The notes beneath the pieces are model-generated. The model saw nothing but the letters and a program-made list of their open reading frames with translations. It searched no databases and had not been told where the DNA came from. The translations under genes and the position numbers were made by a program. From assembly GCA_905200265.1 (NCBI GenBank), contig CAJKJS010000009.1, forward strand, positions 1 through 14,685: a DNA stretch of 14,685 nt, in the 5' to 3' direction. The DNA comes from an uncultured Oscillospiraceae bacterium (GTDB lineage Bacteria; Bacillota; Clostridia; Oscillospirales; Acutalibacteraceae). Positions 6,118-14,091 of the stretch are shown piece by piece; the first letter of the stretch is position 1, and each line of letters starts with the position of its first letter.

Positions 6118-9100
6118 TCAGCCGAACAGGCTCAGCTGGCTGCTCTGGGGCAGGCCATTGAGTGCGCCGGTTTCCATCAGTGTATCAATGACAGCGCGGC
6201 TGACATGGGCCCGCGTCTGCAAATCTTCTATGGACAAAAATTCCCCGCCGGACTCTCTTGCCTGCATCAGACTGTTGGCGGCGGCTTCACCCACACCGCT
6301 CATGGACGAAAACGGCAGGCGGATTTTGCCATCTTCCACCAAAAAGCGTTTGGCATCGCTTTTATATAGATCGATGGGCAATACCTCAATCCCCCGGGCT
6401 AACATTTCGTTGACGATTTGGAACGTGGTAAATGCCGCCTCTTCCTTGGCTGTAGCTTCGTGGCCCTTTTGCTGGATTTCCTTCATGCGCTGGCGCACGG
6501 CGGCCCGGCCACGGCTGACGGTGGCGGCGTCGAAATCTTCGCCGCGCACGGTGAAATAGGCCGCGTAGTATTCCACGGGCCGGTGCACTTTGTACCATCC
6601 CAGCCGCAAAGCCGCAATCATGTACGCGGCGGCGTGAGCTTTGGGGAACATGTACTTAATCTTCAGGCAGCTTTCCAGGTACCACTCCGGCACACCATGG
6701 TCCCGCATGGCCTGTTTGTGTTCGTCGGTGAGCAATTTTTTCGATTTGCCTTTCCGCACGATTTCCATGATTTTAAAGGCCATTTTCGGTTCCAGGCCTT
6801 TATGAAGCAGGTAGGTCATAATGCTGTCACGGGTCCCGATCACTTCTTTGATGGTGCAGGTGCCGTCTTTAATCAGGTCCTGGGCGTTGCCCAGCCACAC
6901 GTCGGTACCGTGGGACAGGCCCGACACCTGCAGTAGGTCGGAAAACGTTTTGGGCTGACAATCCACCAGCATCTGGCGCACAAACGGCGTGCCCAGTTCC
7001 GGGAGCGAAAACGTGCCCGTTTCGGAATCAATGTCTTCCGGCGTAACGCCCAGCGCTTTGGTGCTGTTAAAAAGGCTCATCACATCCGGGTCGCTCATGC
7101 TCACTTTCATTACCGGGATACCCGTATATTCTTCCAGATAATGGTAGATTGTCGGCACATCGTGCCCCAGTTCGTCCAGCTTACAGATGGTATCGTGGAT
7201 GGAATGGAAGTCGAAATGGGTGGTGATGTTATCGCTGGTCATATCGTTGGCCGGGTGCTGTACGGGGCAGAATTCGTAAATATCGTGGCCCTTGGGCACC
7301 ACGACCATGCCGCCGGGGTGCTGGCCCGTGGTGCGGCGGATACCGGTACAGCCCATCGCCAGACGCATTTCTTCCGCCCGGTGCAGGGTAATGGAGCGCC
7401 CTTCTTCGTACTTTTTCACATAGCCGATGGCCGTCTTGTCGGCCACGGTGGCGATGGTACCGGCTTTGAACACGTGGTCCTTACCGAACAGGGTTTCCGT
7501 GTAGCGGTGGGCGCCGCTCTGGTATTCGCCGGAAAAGTTCAGGTCAATATCGGGGGTTTTGTCGCCGTCGAATCCCAAAAAGGTTTCGAACGGGATGGTG
7601 TGGCCGTCCCGGTCATAGGGGTGGCCGCACACCGGGCAGTTTTTCGGCGGCAGGTCAAACCCGGAATCGTAACTGCCGTCGGTGATAAATTCGCTGTGTT
7701 TGCAGTTGGGGCAAATGTAGTGGGGTTCCAGGGGGTTTACTTCCGAAATACCCGACATGGACGCCACAAACGACGAACCGACCGACCCACGGGAGCCCAC
7801 CAAATACCCGTGAGCTTCACTGTCGGCTACCAATTTTTGCGCCGTCATGTACAAAACAGAAAACCCGTGTTTATTGATAGAGCCCAGTTCCCGCTCCAGC
7901 CGCTTTTGTACCAGTTCGGGCAGCGGGTCGCCATAGCGTTCTTTGGCGCGCTGCCAGCAGATAGCATTGAGCTGTTCTTCGGCCCCGTCGATAAACGGCG
8001 GGAACACCCCTTCGGGAATGGGGCGCACCACATCCACCGATTCGGCAATGCGGTTGGGGTTTTCGATGACCACTTCCCGGGCTTTTTCTTCCCCCAGGTA
8101 GGCAAATTCCCGCAGCATTTCGTCGGTGGTACGCAAATATAGCGGCGCCTGCTCTTCCGCATCGGAAAAGCCCATGGAAGCCATGAGCACTTTGCGGTAG
8201 TCGGCGTCTTTCGGATCGAGAAAATGCACGTCGCAGGTGGCGCACACCGGCTTATGCAGCGCTTCGCCCAAACGCACCACCGTGCGGTTATACTCCCGCA
8301 GGGCCTCTTCGTCAGCCGCAGTGCCTTCGCGAATCATAAAGCGGTTGTTGCCGATGGGCTGGATTTCCAGATAATCGTAAAACGAGGCGATGTCGCACAG
8401 GGTTTGCCACGGTTCGTTATTCACAATGGCACGGAACAGCTCCCCGGCTTCGCAGGCGGAACCGAGGATCAGCCCTTCCCGGTGCTTTAGCAGCACGCTT
8501 TTGGGGATGAGGGGCTTTTTATAAAAACATTCCAAATGCGCGTAGGAAATGAGCTGGTACAAATTGCGCAGCCCCTGTTTATTTTTCACCAGCATGATCT
8601 GGTGGTACGAACGCAGTTTTTTCGGGTCGCCGCCGGTCAGGGATGTGTTGAGCTGCTGCACCGACGTAATTTTCACCTGTTCTTTGACCCGGTCGAGGAG
8701 CAGCAGGAAAATCTGCGCCAGCACAAACGCATCATCATCGGCGCGGTGGTGGTGCTTTTCTTCCACTTTCAGATACCGAGCAACGGTATCGAGCTTATAG
8801 TTGCGGATATCCCGCAACAGCGACCGGCACATGGGGATGGAATCGATGTAGGTATACGAAAAGTCCTGTCCGGTGCTTTCGGCAGCTGTGCGCAGGAACG
8901 AAACGTCAAAGTCGGCGTTGTGGGCAATGAGCACGGCGCTATTTGGCGCGCCGCAGAACGCGCGAAACTGGGAAAGAGCCTCCTGGATACCCGGCGCGTC
9001 TTTGACCATATCGTCGGTAATGCTGGTCAGTTCCGTAATTTTGGCAGGAATGGGCCGTCCGGGATTTACAAAGGTATCAAACCGGTCGGTAATCTGCCCG

Positions 9101-10467
9101 TCCACAATTTTCACAGCACCAATTTCGGTGACGGCGTCTTTGCGGGGGGACAGACCGGTGGTTTCGATATCGAATGCAATGAACGTGCCTGTTAGCGGCA
9201 AATCCAGCGTCCCTTTGACGGCAGGCACCATGTCGTTGACAAAATACGCTTCCATGCCATAGATGACTTTAAAATCTTCGTCGTCCTTGCGAATGGCTTC
9301 CACAGCATTCATGGCGTCGGGGAAAGCCTGGGCCACGCCATGGTCGGTGATGGCCACTGCCTTGTGCCCCCAGTCGTGGGCGCGGCGAATCAGGTCACCG
9401 GCCGACGACACACCATCCATGCTGCTCATGTTGGTATGTAAATGCAGTTCTACCCGCTTTTCGGGGGCAGAGTCGGTTATTTTCAGCTGTTTTGCTTTGG
9501 CTAGGGACCTTGGCCGCAGCACAATTTCGTGGTCGTATTTATCGTATTCCACCTGGCCCCGGGCAATCAGGCTGTCGCCTTTTTTCAGTTCATCGAGTGC
9601 CTGGCACTGGCGCACTTCCTGAATGATTTTCAGCGTCATAGAACCGGTGTAATCGGTGATGTTGATCGAATAGATTTTGCGGCTGCCGTCCCGGGTTTCG
9701 CGGCTTTCGATCATAAAGATTTCGCCCCAGATCATACACGAACCGGTTTCGGGGGTGACGTCTTCGATGGGCGTCAGGCGGATCTTCCCGGTGCGCCCCA
9801 AAATATCCCGGGCGGTTTCGGGCAACAACGTGGGACGCAGCGTATCCCCTTCGCGCACACTGATTTTTTGCGGCGTGCGTTCATGCAGTACCCGGTCCTG
9901 TTCTTCCACCATTTGAACGGCAGCTTCCCGCCGTTTGGTCTCTTCTACTTTTTGCTGTTTTTCAATCTGTACGGCGTCGTTTTCTTCCACCTGCACCCGA
10001 CCATCAAATTGCACCTGTACCCGAAGGCCCGAAAACTGTTCGGCAATCATGTCGGACAGCTTTTGCCCCGTGTGCCGGGCCTTTAGCAGTTCCAACCCGC
10101 CATGGCGCAGCGTCACCGTAAGAGTCCCTTCGGCATATTCCGTCAGGCACCCGCAAAACGTTCCGTTAAGGGTAGCATCCTGACGTTTGAGCAGCTGTAG
10201 GAGTTCCGGCACATGGGCGCCCGAAAACATTTCCGGCGCATAGTGGGGCAATAGACGCACCCGCCCTAAATTCAGGCTGGATTTGCGCAAGCTCTCTTCA
10301 CCCTGCTGCAGCGCCCCGGTGGTAAGCAGTTCCCCGCAGCGCAGGCTGACTTCCACACCTCGGGTTTCCTCCTCCACTGTCAGCCGGTCCACCACGCTAT
10401 GTAACAGCGCCGGAGCGCACCCCTTCAGGTCCGCCGCACTCCCGAACAGTTCTTCTACGGTATTCAT
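6118..10467 (-). CDS. polC: DNA polymerase III alpha subunit, Gram-positive type (PolC)
   Basis: This 1449-residue replicative polymerase has the PolC rather than the DnaE layout. An N-terminal domain (1-240) precedes an OB-fold domain (about 243-325). The PHP domain begins RVELHLHTNMSSMDG at 338-352. It is split by a DEDDh proofreading exonuclease (about 428-590) with Asp433 and Glu435 in DIETTG, Asp521 in HNADFD, and His574 and Asp579 in HHHRADDDA. A zinc-binding CPNC/CPVC pair (Cys919, Cys922, Cys944, Cys947) precedes the palm aspartates Asp973 and Asp975 in TPDIDLNFSG. FPKAHAAAY at 1274-1282 lies in the finger region. The C-terminus QLSLFG is a beta-clamp-binding motif. No frameshift or missing catalytic residue was found. 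The start has AAAGGGG about 13 bases upstream, slightly long. PolC restricts the host to Bacillota and near relatives. Confidence 0.98.
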   Translation of the reverse strand: MNTVEELFGSAADLKGCAPALLHSVVDRLTVEEETRGVEVSLRCGELLTTGALQQGEESLRKSSLNLGRVRLLPHYAPEMFSGAHVPELLQLLKRQDATLNGTFCGCLTEYAEGTLTVTLRHGGLELLKARHTGQKLSDMIAEQFSGLRVQVQFDGRVQVEENDAVQIEKQQKVEETKRREAAVQMVEEQDRVLHERTPQKISVREGDTLRPTLLPETARDILGRTGKIRLTPIEDVTPETGSCMIWGEIFMIESRETRDGSRKIYSINITDYTGSMTLKIIQEVRQCQALDELKKGDSLIARGQVEYDKYDHEIVLRPRSLAKAKQLKITDSAPEKRVELHLHTNMSSMDGVSSAGDLIRRAHDWGHKAVAITDHGVAQAFPDAMNAVEAIRKDDEDFKVIYGMEAYFVNDMVPAVKGTLDLPLTGTFIAFDIETTGLSPRKDAVTEIGAVKIVDGQITDRFDTFVNPGRPIPAKITELTSITDDMVKDAPGIQEALSQFRAFCGAPNSAVLIAHNADFDVSFLRTAAESTGQDFSYTYIDSIPMCRSLLRDIRNYKLDTVARYLKVEEKHHHRADDDAFVLAQIFLLLLDRVKEQVKITSVQQLNTSLTGGDPKKLRSYHQIMLVKNKQGLRNLYQLISYAHLECFYKKPLIPKSVLLKHREGLILGSACEAGELFRAIVNNEPWQTLCDIASFYDYLEIQPIGNNRFMIREGTAADEEALREYNRTVVRLGEALHKPVCATCDVHFLDPKDADYRKVLMASMGFSDAEEQAPLYLRTTDEMLREFAYLGEEKAREVVIENPNRIAESVDVVRPIPEGVFPPFIDGAEEQLNAICWQRAKERYGDPLPELVQKRLERELGSINKHGFSVLYMTAQKLVADSEAHGYLVGSRGSVGSSFVASMSGISEVNPLEPHYICPNCKHSEFITDGSYDSGFDLPPKNCPVCGHPYDRDGHTIPFETFLGFDGDKTPDIDLNFSGEYQSGAHRYTETLFGKDHVFKAGTIATVADKTAIGYVKKYEEGRSITLHRAEEMRLAMGCTGIRRTTGQHPGGMVVVPKGHDIYEFCPVQHPANDMTSDNITTHFDFHSIHDTICKLDELGHDVPTIYHYLEEYTGIPVMKVSMSDPDVMSLFNSTKALGVTPEDIDSETGTFSLPELGTPFVRQMLVDCQPKTFSDLLQVSGLSHGTDVWLGNAQDLIKDGTCTIKEVIGTRDSIMTYLLHKGLEPKMAFKIMEIVRKGKSKKLLTDEHKQAMRDHGVPEWYLESCLKIKYMFPKAHAAAYMIAALRLGWYKVHRPVEYYAAYFTVRGEDFDAATVSRGRAAVRQRMKEIQQKGHEATAKEEAAFTTFQIVNEMLARGIEVLPIDLYKSDAKRFLVEDGKIRLPFSSMSGVGEAAANSLMQARESGGEFLSIEDLQTRAHVSRAVIDTLMETGALNGLPQSSQLSLFG

Positions 10468-10516
10468 CGGCCGTTTCTTTCCCCTTTCTCTTTCTATCCC
10501 TCAACGTTTGTTAAAT

Positions 10517-11551
10517 TTACAGGGCTTCGATCTCTTCCATCAGGGCTTCGAGCAATTTGTCTTCCGGCACTTTGCGCAGCGGCTGCCCCTTGCGGAACAG
10601 CAGCCCTTCCCCCTGTCCACCGGCAATGCCAATGTCGGCTTCTTTCGCTTCGCCGGGACCGTTTACCACGCACCCCATCACCGCCACGGTGATATCTTTT
10701 TTCACCGGGCGTAGCGCTTCTTCTACTTTCCCAGCCAGACCGATTAAGTCAATCCTAGTGCGCCCGCAGGTGGGGCAGCTGACCAGTCTGGGACCGCCGC
10801 GCAGCCCCAGTGCCCGCAGAATATCCAGACCGGCGGCCACTTCTTCCACCGGATCGGCAGTGAGCGATACCCGAATAGTGTCGCCAATACCATCATGCAA
10901 AAGACTGCCAATGCCGATGGCTGATTTAATCAGCCCCATGCGGCTGGTGCCCGCTTCGGTAACCCCCACATGTAGGGGGTACTGGCAGCGCTCATGCGCC
11001 AGGCGGTACGCCTGGATCATGGTAGATAGATCGGACGATTTCATCGACAGCACAATGTCAGTGAAGTCAAACTTTTCCAGCAGGGACGCGTGATACAGCG
11101 CGCTGTCCACCAGCGCTTCCGCCGTGGGGCCGCCGTGTTTTTCCAAAATGGTGCGCTCTACCGAGCCGGAATTCACGCCAATACGAATGGGGATATGTTT
11201 ATCCCGGCAGACTTTCGCCACCGCCTGTACCCGGCTGTCGTCACCGATATTACCGGGGTTCAGGCGAATTTTATCAATGCCGGCCGCGGCGGCTTCCAGC
11301 GCCAGGCGGTAGTCAAAATGGATGTCGGCTACCAGCGGTACCGTCACCTTTTCTTTCAGGGCCGGAATCAGGGCCACGGCTTCTTTATCAGGAATGGCCA
11401 GCCGGATAATCTCGCACCCGGCCTTCTCAAGCGCCAGCGCCTGACGCACGCTGCCTTCGATATCATACGACGGCACGCTGAGCATGCTCTGCACCGTAAC
11501 GGGTGCGCCCCCGCCGATGAGGACGTTCCCTGCTTTGACCTGTTTTGTCAT
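10517..11551 (-). CDS. ispG: 4-hydroxy-3-methylbut-2-enyl diphosphate synthase IspG (GcpE)
   Basis: This 344-residue protein converts MEcPP to HMBPP, the penultimate MEP-pathway step, using a [4Fe-4S] cluster. The N-terminal barrel shows GGGAPVTVQSM at 13-23, VADIHFDYRLAL at 74-85 and RLNPGNIG at 96-103. The cluster residues are Cys259 and Cys262 in SCPTCGRT, and Cys294 with Glu301 in GCVVNGPGEA. The frame is open 25 codons further upstream, but that extension is unlike the family and overlaps rseP. The ATG at 11551 has AAAGGA about 10 bases upstream and gives the usual N-terminus, so it is preferred. Together with dxr in the same cluster it supplies two non-adjacent steps of isoprenoid synthesis. 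It lies between rseP and polC, where proS is found in many other Bacillota. Confidence 0.96.
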   Translation of the reverse strand: MTKQVKAGNVLIGGGAPVTVQSMLSVPSYDIEGSVRQALALEKAGCEIIRLAIPDKEAVALIPALKEKVTVPLVADIHFDYRLALEAAAAGIDKIRLNPGNIGDDSRVQAVAKVCRDKHIPIRIGVNSGSVERTILEKHGGPTAEALVDSALYHASLLEKFDFTDIVLSMKSSDLSTMIQAYRLAHERCQYPLHVGVTEAGTSRMGLIKSAIGIGSLLHDGIGDTIRVSLTADPVEEVAAGLDILRALGLRGGPRLVSCPTCGRTRIDLIGLAGKVEEALRPVKKDITVAVMGCVVNGPGEAKEADIGIAGGQGEGLLFRKGQPLRKVPEDKLLEALMEEIEAL

Positions 11552-11592
11552 AGAAACCGCTTCCTTTCTTTTTTCCTCTATTCCTGTGGGGA

Positions 11593-12663
11593 TCAGCCCC
11601 ACCCGGCGCCGGTGAACAAACGCCACAAATCATTAAACGTAATGAGCACGATGAGTCCAATCAGCAGGCAGAATCCTGCCGCGTGTACCCAACCTTCGTA
11701 TTTGGCCGGTACCGGCTTGCGGCGGATGAGCTCGATAAGCAAAAACAGCAACCGTCCGCCATCCAGTGCCGGCAGCGGCAGTAAGTTGACGACCCCCAGG
11801 TTCACCGAAATCACCATGAGCATATAGACAATGTTGTATACCGCATCGCCAAAACTGCTTTGAAGCCCCGCCGCCGCCGATTGGGTGATGGCCTGGGCCG
11901 CACCGACAGGCCCGGCTACATCATTCATGGAAAATTGCCCGGTGACAAGGCCGTACAGGCTCATCCATACCATACGCACCACCGAAGTGGTATCGGAAAA
12001 CGATTTGGCAATCAACGTGCCGGCGTTCTTTTCCTGCGGCAGCACGTAAAAATCCAGCCGCACCTGTCCTTCGCCGGTACCTTCGGTATAATCGATGGGC
12101 GATAGTTCCATTCGTTCCCCATCCCGCTGCACGGTCACCCGGGTGTCCGTAGGATCAGCCATGGCAAGAGCAAAACTCAAGTCTTTATCGGTATACACTT
12201 CATACCCGTTGATGTTCACAATCACGTCGCCCGGCTGAGCGCCAGCCTGTTCCAAAAACGAATTTTCGGTAAACTGGCTCACCGTCGTGGTGGCAAAGCG
12301 CTCCCGGGTACCCAGCAGGCATGCCATCAAGATGACACCCAGTAGCACATTCATGATGGCCCCCGCCGCCACAATCAAAATCCGTTTATACACTTTGGCA
12401 TGGTTAAACGCTTTGGGATCGTCGCTCTCTTCGTCTTCCCCTTCCATGGCACAGTATCCGCCAATGGGGAAAAGCCGCAGACTGTATTCCGTTTCGCCTT
12501 TGGTAAAATGCAGCAGCCGCGGCCCCATACCCAGGGAAAATTCATTGACCCGCACACCGCTCCATTTTGCCAGCAGGAAGTGTCCCATTTCGTGCGAAAA
12601 GATGATCAGGGCAAACAAAAGCACACCGATCACAATAAGAAGTGCTGTTTCCAAAAGAACCAC
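11593..12663 (-). CDS. rseP: RIP-type site-2 membrane metalloprotease RseP
   Basis: This is a zinc intramembrane protease of about 355 residues. HEMGH at 24-28 lies in the first membrane segment, followed by GVRVNEFSLGMGPRL at 36-50. A second hydrophobic segment spans about 94-117, a PDZ domain about 125-195, and NLLPLPALDGGRL at 293-305 supplies the third metal ligand, Asp301. A last membrane segment covers about 328-345. Such enzymes cleave anti-sigma factors or remnant signal peptides within the membrane. The substrate cannot be told from here. The longest start is GTG at 12663, but it directly abuts AAAG. The TTG three codons later (12654) sits about 5 bases behind AAAGGTGG and may be the true start. 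The next gene, ispG, follows after a 41-base gap. Confidence 0.94.
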   Translation of the reverse strand: MVLLETALLIVIGVLLFALIIFSHEMGHFLLAKWSGVRVNEFSLGMGPRLLHFTKGETEYSLRLFPIGGYCAMEGEDEESDDPKAFNHAKVYKRILIVAAGAIMNVLLGVILMACLLGTRERFATTTVSQFTENSFLEQAGAQPGDVIVNINGYEVYTDKDLSFALAMADPTDTRVTVQRDGERMELSPIDYTEGTGEGQVRLDFYVLPQEKNAGTLIAKSFSDTTSVVRMVWMSLYGLVTGQFSMNDVAGPVGAAQAITQSAAAGLQSSFGDAVYNIVYMLMVISVNLGVVNLLPLPALDGGRLLFLLIELIRRKPVPAKYEGWVHAAGFCLLIGLIVLITFNDLWRLFTGAGWG

Positions 12664-12669
12664 CTTTCT

Positions 12670-12686
12670 GCGGCTTTTTGGGCCGC
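12670..12686 (-). other. Short GC-rich hairpin just upstream of the rseP ribosome binding site
   Basis: GCGGC (12670-12674) and GCCGC (12682-12686) form a 5-base GC stem with a 7-base loop that is AAAAA-containing in the transcript. It ends about 3 bases before the AAAGGTGG that serves rseP. No U-run follows on either strand, so it is not an intrinsic terminator. It may influence rseP initiation or mRNA processing. Confidence 0.35.
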
Positions 12687-12707
12687 CTGTTTACCGATAT
12701 TGTAGCC

Positions 12708-12739
12708 CGGTTCGGCCTATCTGAGACAGGGACGAACCG
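12708..12739 (-). other. Long imperfect hairpin in the dxr-rseP gap
   Basis: CGGTTCG (12708-12714) and CGAACCG (12733-12739) are exact complements. Inside them, CCTGT (12730-12726 on the minus strand) pairs with ATAGG (12720-12716) if one G-U pair is allowed. The result is a stem of about 12 base pairs with a small internal loop and a 5-base apical loop. It starts 15 bases after the dxr stop. The following transcript is GGCUACAAUAUCGG, with no U-run, so it is not a typical rho-independent terminator. It could be a 3' stabilising stem, a processing site or a protein-binding dyad. Confidence 0.5.
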
Positions 12740-12754
12740 ACCTTTGTGAAAATT

Positions 12755-13936
12755 TTAGCCCCGGGCCAGTTTTTCCACCCGTTCCCGGGCACTGCGGTCG
12801 GCCTGCCACACGCTTTCCAGGCTGTCACAAGGAGCGTCAGGCTGTTCTTCCATGGCCTGCATGACCAGTTCACCAATAGCGGTAAAACTGATCTTTCCCT
12901 GCATAAACAGGGCTACAGCCGCTTCATCGGCGCCGTTGGCTGCCGCCGGGGCCAGCCCGCCCCGGGCCATAGCCCGCCGGCATGCCGCCAGGCACAAGAA
13001 GGTTTTTTCGTCCGGTTCGTAAAACGACAGCTGACCGTATTTTGTTAGGGACAGCGGCTCCACCGGAGAAGGCAGTCGCTTCGGGTACAATAGCGCATAC
13101 TGAATAGGAATGCGCATATCCGGCACACCCAGCTGGGCGATCATGGAACCATCCTGGTATTCAATTAAAGAGTGCACGACGCTTTCCCGGTGCACAACCA
13201 CATCGATTTGTTCCTGGGGCATGGAGAAAAGCCATCCGGCTTCCATGATCTCCAGCCCTTTATTCATCATGGTAGCCGAATCAATGGTCACTTTTGGACC
13301 CATAGCCCAATTGGGGTGGCGCAGCGCCTGCTCGGGCGTTACATGCATAAGTTCTTCCCGCTTTTTGCCGAAGAACGGTCCGCCGGACGCGGTGAGCACC
13401 AGTTTACGCACGGCCCCGGGCCCAGGACAGCCCTGCAAGCACTGGAAAATGGCGGAATGTTCGCTGTCTACCGGCAAAATGGGTACGCCCCGTTCTTTTG
13501 CTTCTTTCATGACCAACGCGCCCCCGGCCACTAACGTTTCTTTATTCGCCAGCGCCACCGGTTTTCCGCTGCGTACGGCTGTGAGGGTGGGCAAAAGGCC
13601 GATCATGCCCACAACCGCGTTGAGCGTTAGATCCGTTTTCGGCAGCGATGCCGCTTCACACAGCCCATCCATGCCATAGGACACCTGCACCGGCAGATCA
13701 CGTACCCGGGTTTTGAGATCCATCGCAGCCTTTTCGTCATACAATACGGCTAGTTTTGGGGAAAACTCCCGGATTTGCTCTTCCAGGGCTGCCACATTAT
13801 GCCCGGCACATACGGCATCCAGCGTGATAGGCTCGGCTTCCTTTCCCTGCGCATAAAGCTGGTTTTGCAGCCGGATAACATCCAGCGTTTGGGTCCCGAT
13901 AGACCCCGTCGACCCCAGTAGAGAGATTCGTTTCAT
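12755..13936 (-). CDS. dxr: 1-deoxy-D-xylulose 5-phosphate reductoisomerase
   Basis: This 393-residue enzyme performs the first committed MEP step, converting DXP to MEP with NADPH and a divalent metal. Visible motifs are the nucleotide-binding GSTGSIG at 8-14, ALANKETLVAGG at 128-139, the metal site PVDSEHSAIFQ at 155-165 (Asp157, Glu159), LTASGGPF at 181-188, HPNWAMGPKVTIDSAT at 207-222, and NKGLEIMEAGWLF at 225-237 with metal ligand Glu229. The frame is open 18 codons upstream. Of two nearby ATGs, the one at 13936 gives the family N-terminus MKRISLLGSTGSIG and lies about 12 bases behind AAAAGGGG. The ATG at 13948 directly abuts that motif and is less likely. The 155-base gap back to cdsA is the longest in the window, and I found no gene in it. 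Confidence 0.96.
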   Translation of the reverse strand: MKRISLLGSTGSIGTQTLDVIRLQNQLYAQGKEAEPITLDAVCAGHNVAALEEQIREFSPKLAVLYDEKAAMDLKTRVRDLPVQVSYGMDGLCEAASLPKTDLTLNAVVGMIGLLPTLTAVRSGKPVALANKETLVAGGALVMKEAKERGVPILPVDSEHSAIFQCLQGCPGPGAVRKLVLTASGGPFFGKKREELMHVTPEQALRHPNWAMGPKVTIDSATMMNKGLEIMEAGWLFSMPQEQIDVVVHRESVVHSLIEYQDGSMIAQLGVPDMRIPIQYALLYPKRLPSPVEPLSLTKYGQLSFYEPDEKTFLCLAACRRAMARGGLAPAAANGADEAAVALFMQGKISFTAIGELVMQAMEEQPDAPCDSLESVWQADRSARERVEKLARG

Positions 13937-14091
13937 AGATGACTTCATCCCCTTTTGATTCCGGTGCTCCGGGTCGCATCGCCCGGGCAAAAACGCGAAA
14001 AAGGCACATCAGCGCCAGACCCCTTTTTTGGACTCCGCGTCAAGTATGCCTTTTCCCTCTTTTTCTTTTTTCGTCTTTGATGGTTCCGTCG

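Noticed and set aside
7141..8142. Long plus-strand open frame (333 codons) opposite polC
   Set aside because: It is antisense to the conserved PolC polymerase region, is rich in His, Gly and Phe as expected from reading codons backwards, and shows no recognisable domain.
11552..11626. 25-codon N-terminal extension of ispG
   Set aside because: It overlaps the rseP end and is unlike IspG N-termini. The ATG at 11551 has a well-spaced ribosome binding site.
12699..12704. TACAAT on the minus strand as a -10 box for rseP
   Set aside because: The hexamer 17 bases upstream is GTCTCA and there is no TG extension, so the match is too weak. The stretch lies next to a hairpin instead.
13797..14009. Small minus-strand frame (70 codons) over the dxr start and the upstream gap
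   Set aside because: Most of it is an out-of-frame reading of the conserved dxr nucleotide-binding region, and no independent support was seen.
14038..14043. TTGACG on the minus strand as a -35 box for dxr
   Set aside because: No acceptable -10 box lies 16 to 18 bases downstream (GTCTGG at 17 bases), so no promoter is called.
13999..14054. 8-base inverted repeat (AAAAGGCA / TGCCTTTT) in the cdsA-dxr gap as a possible terminator
   Set aside because: The loop is 40 bases and the arms are half A/T homopolymer. The U-run is part of the stem, so chance pairing is likely.
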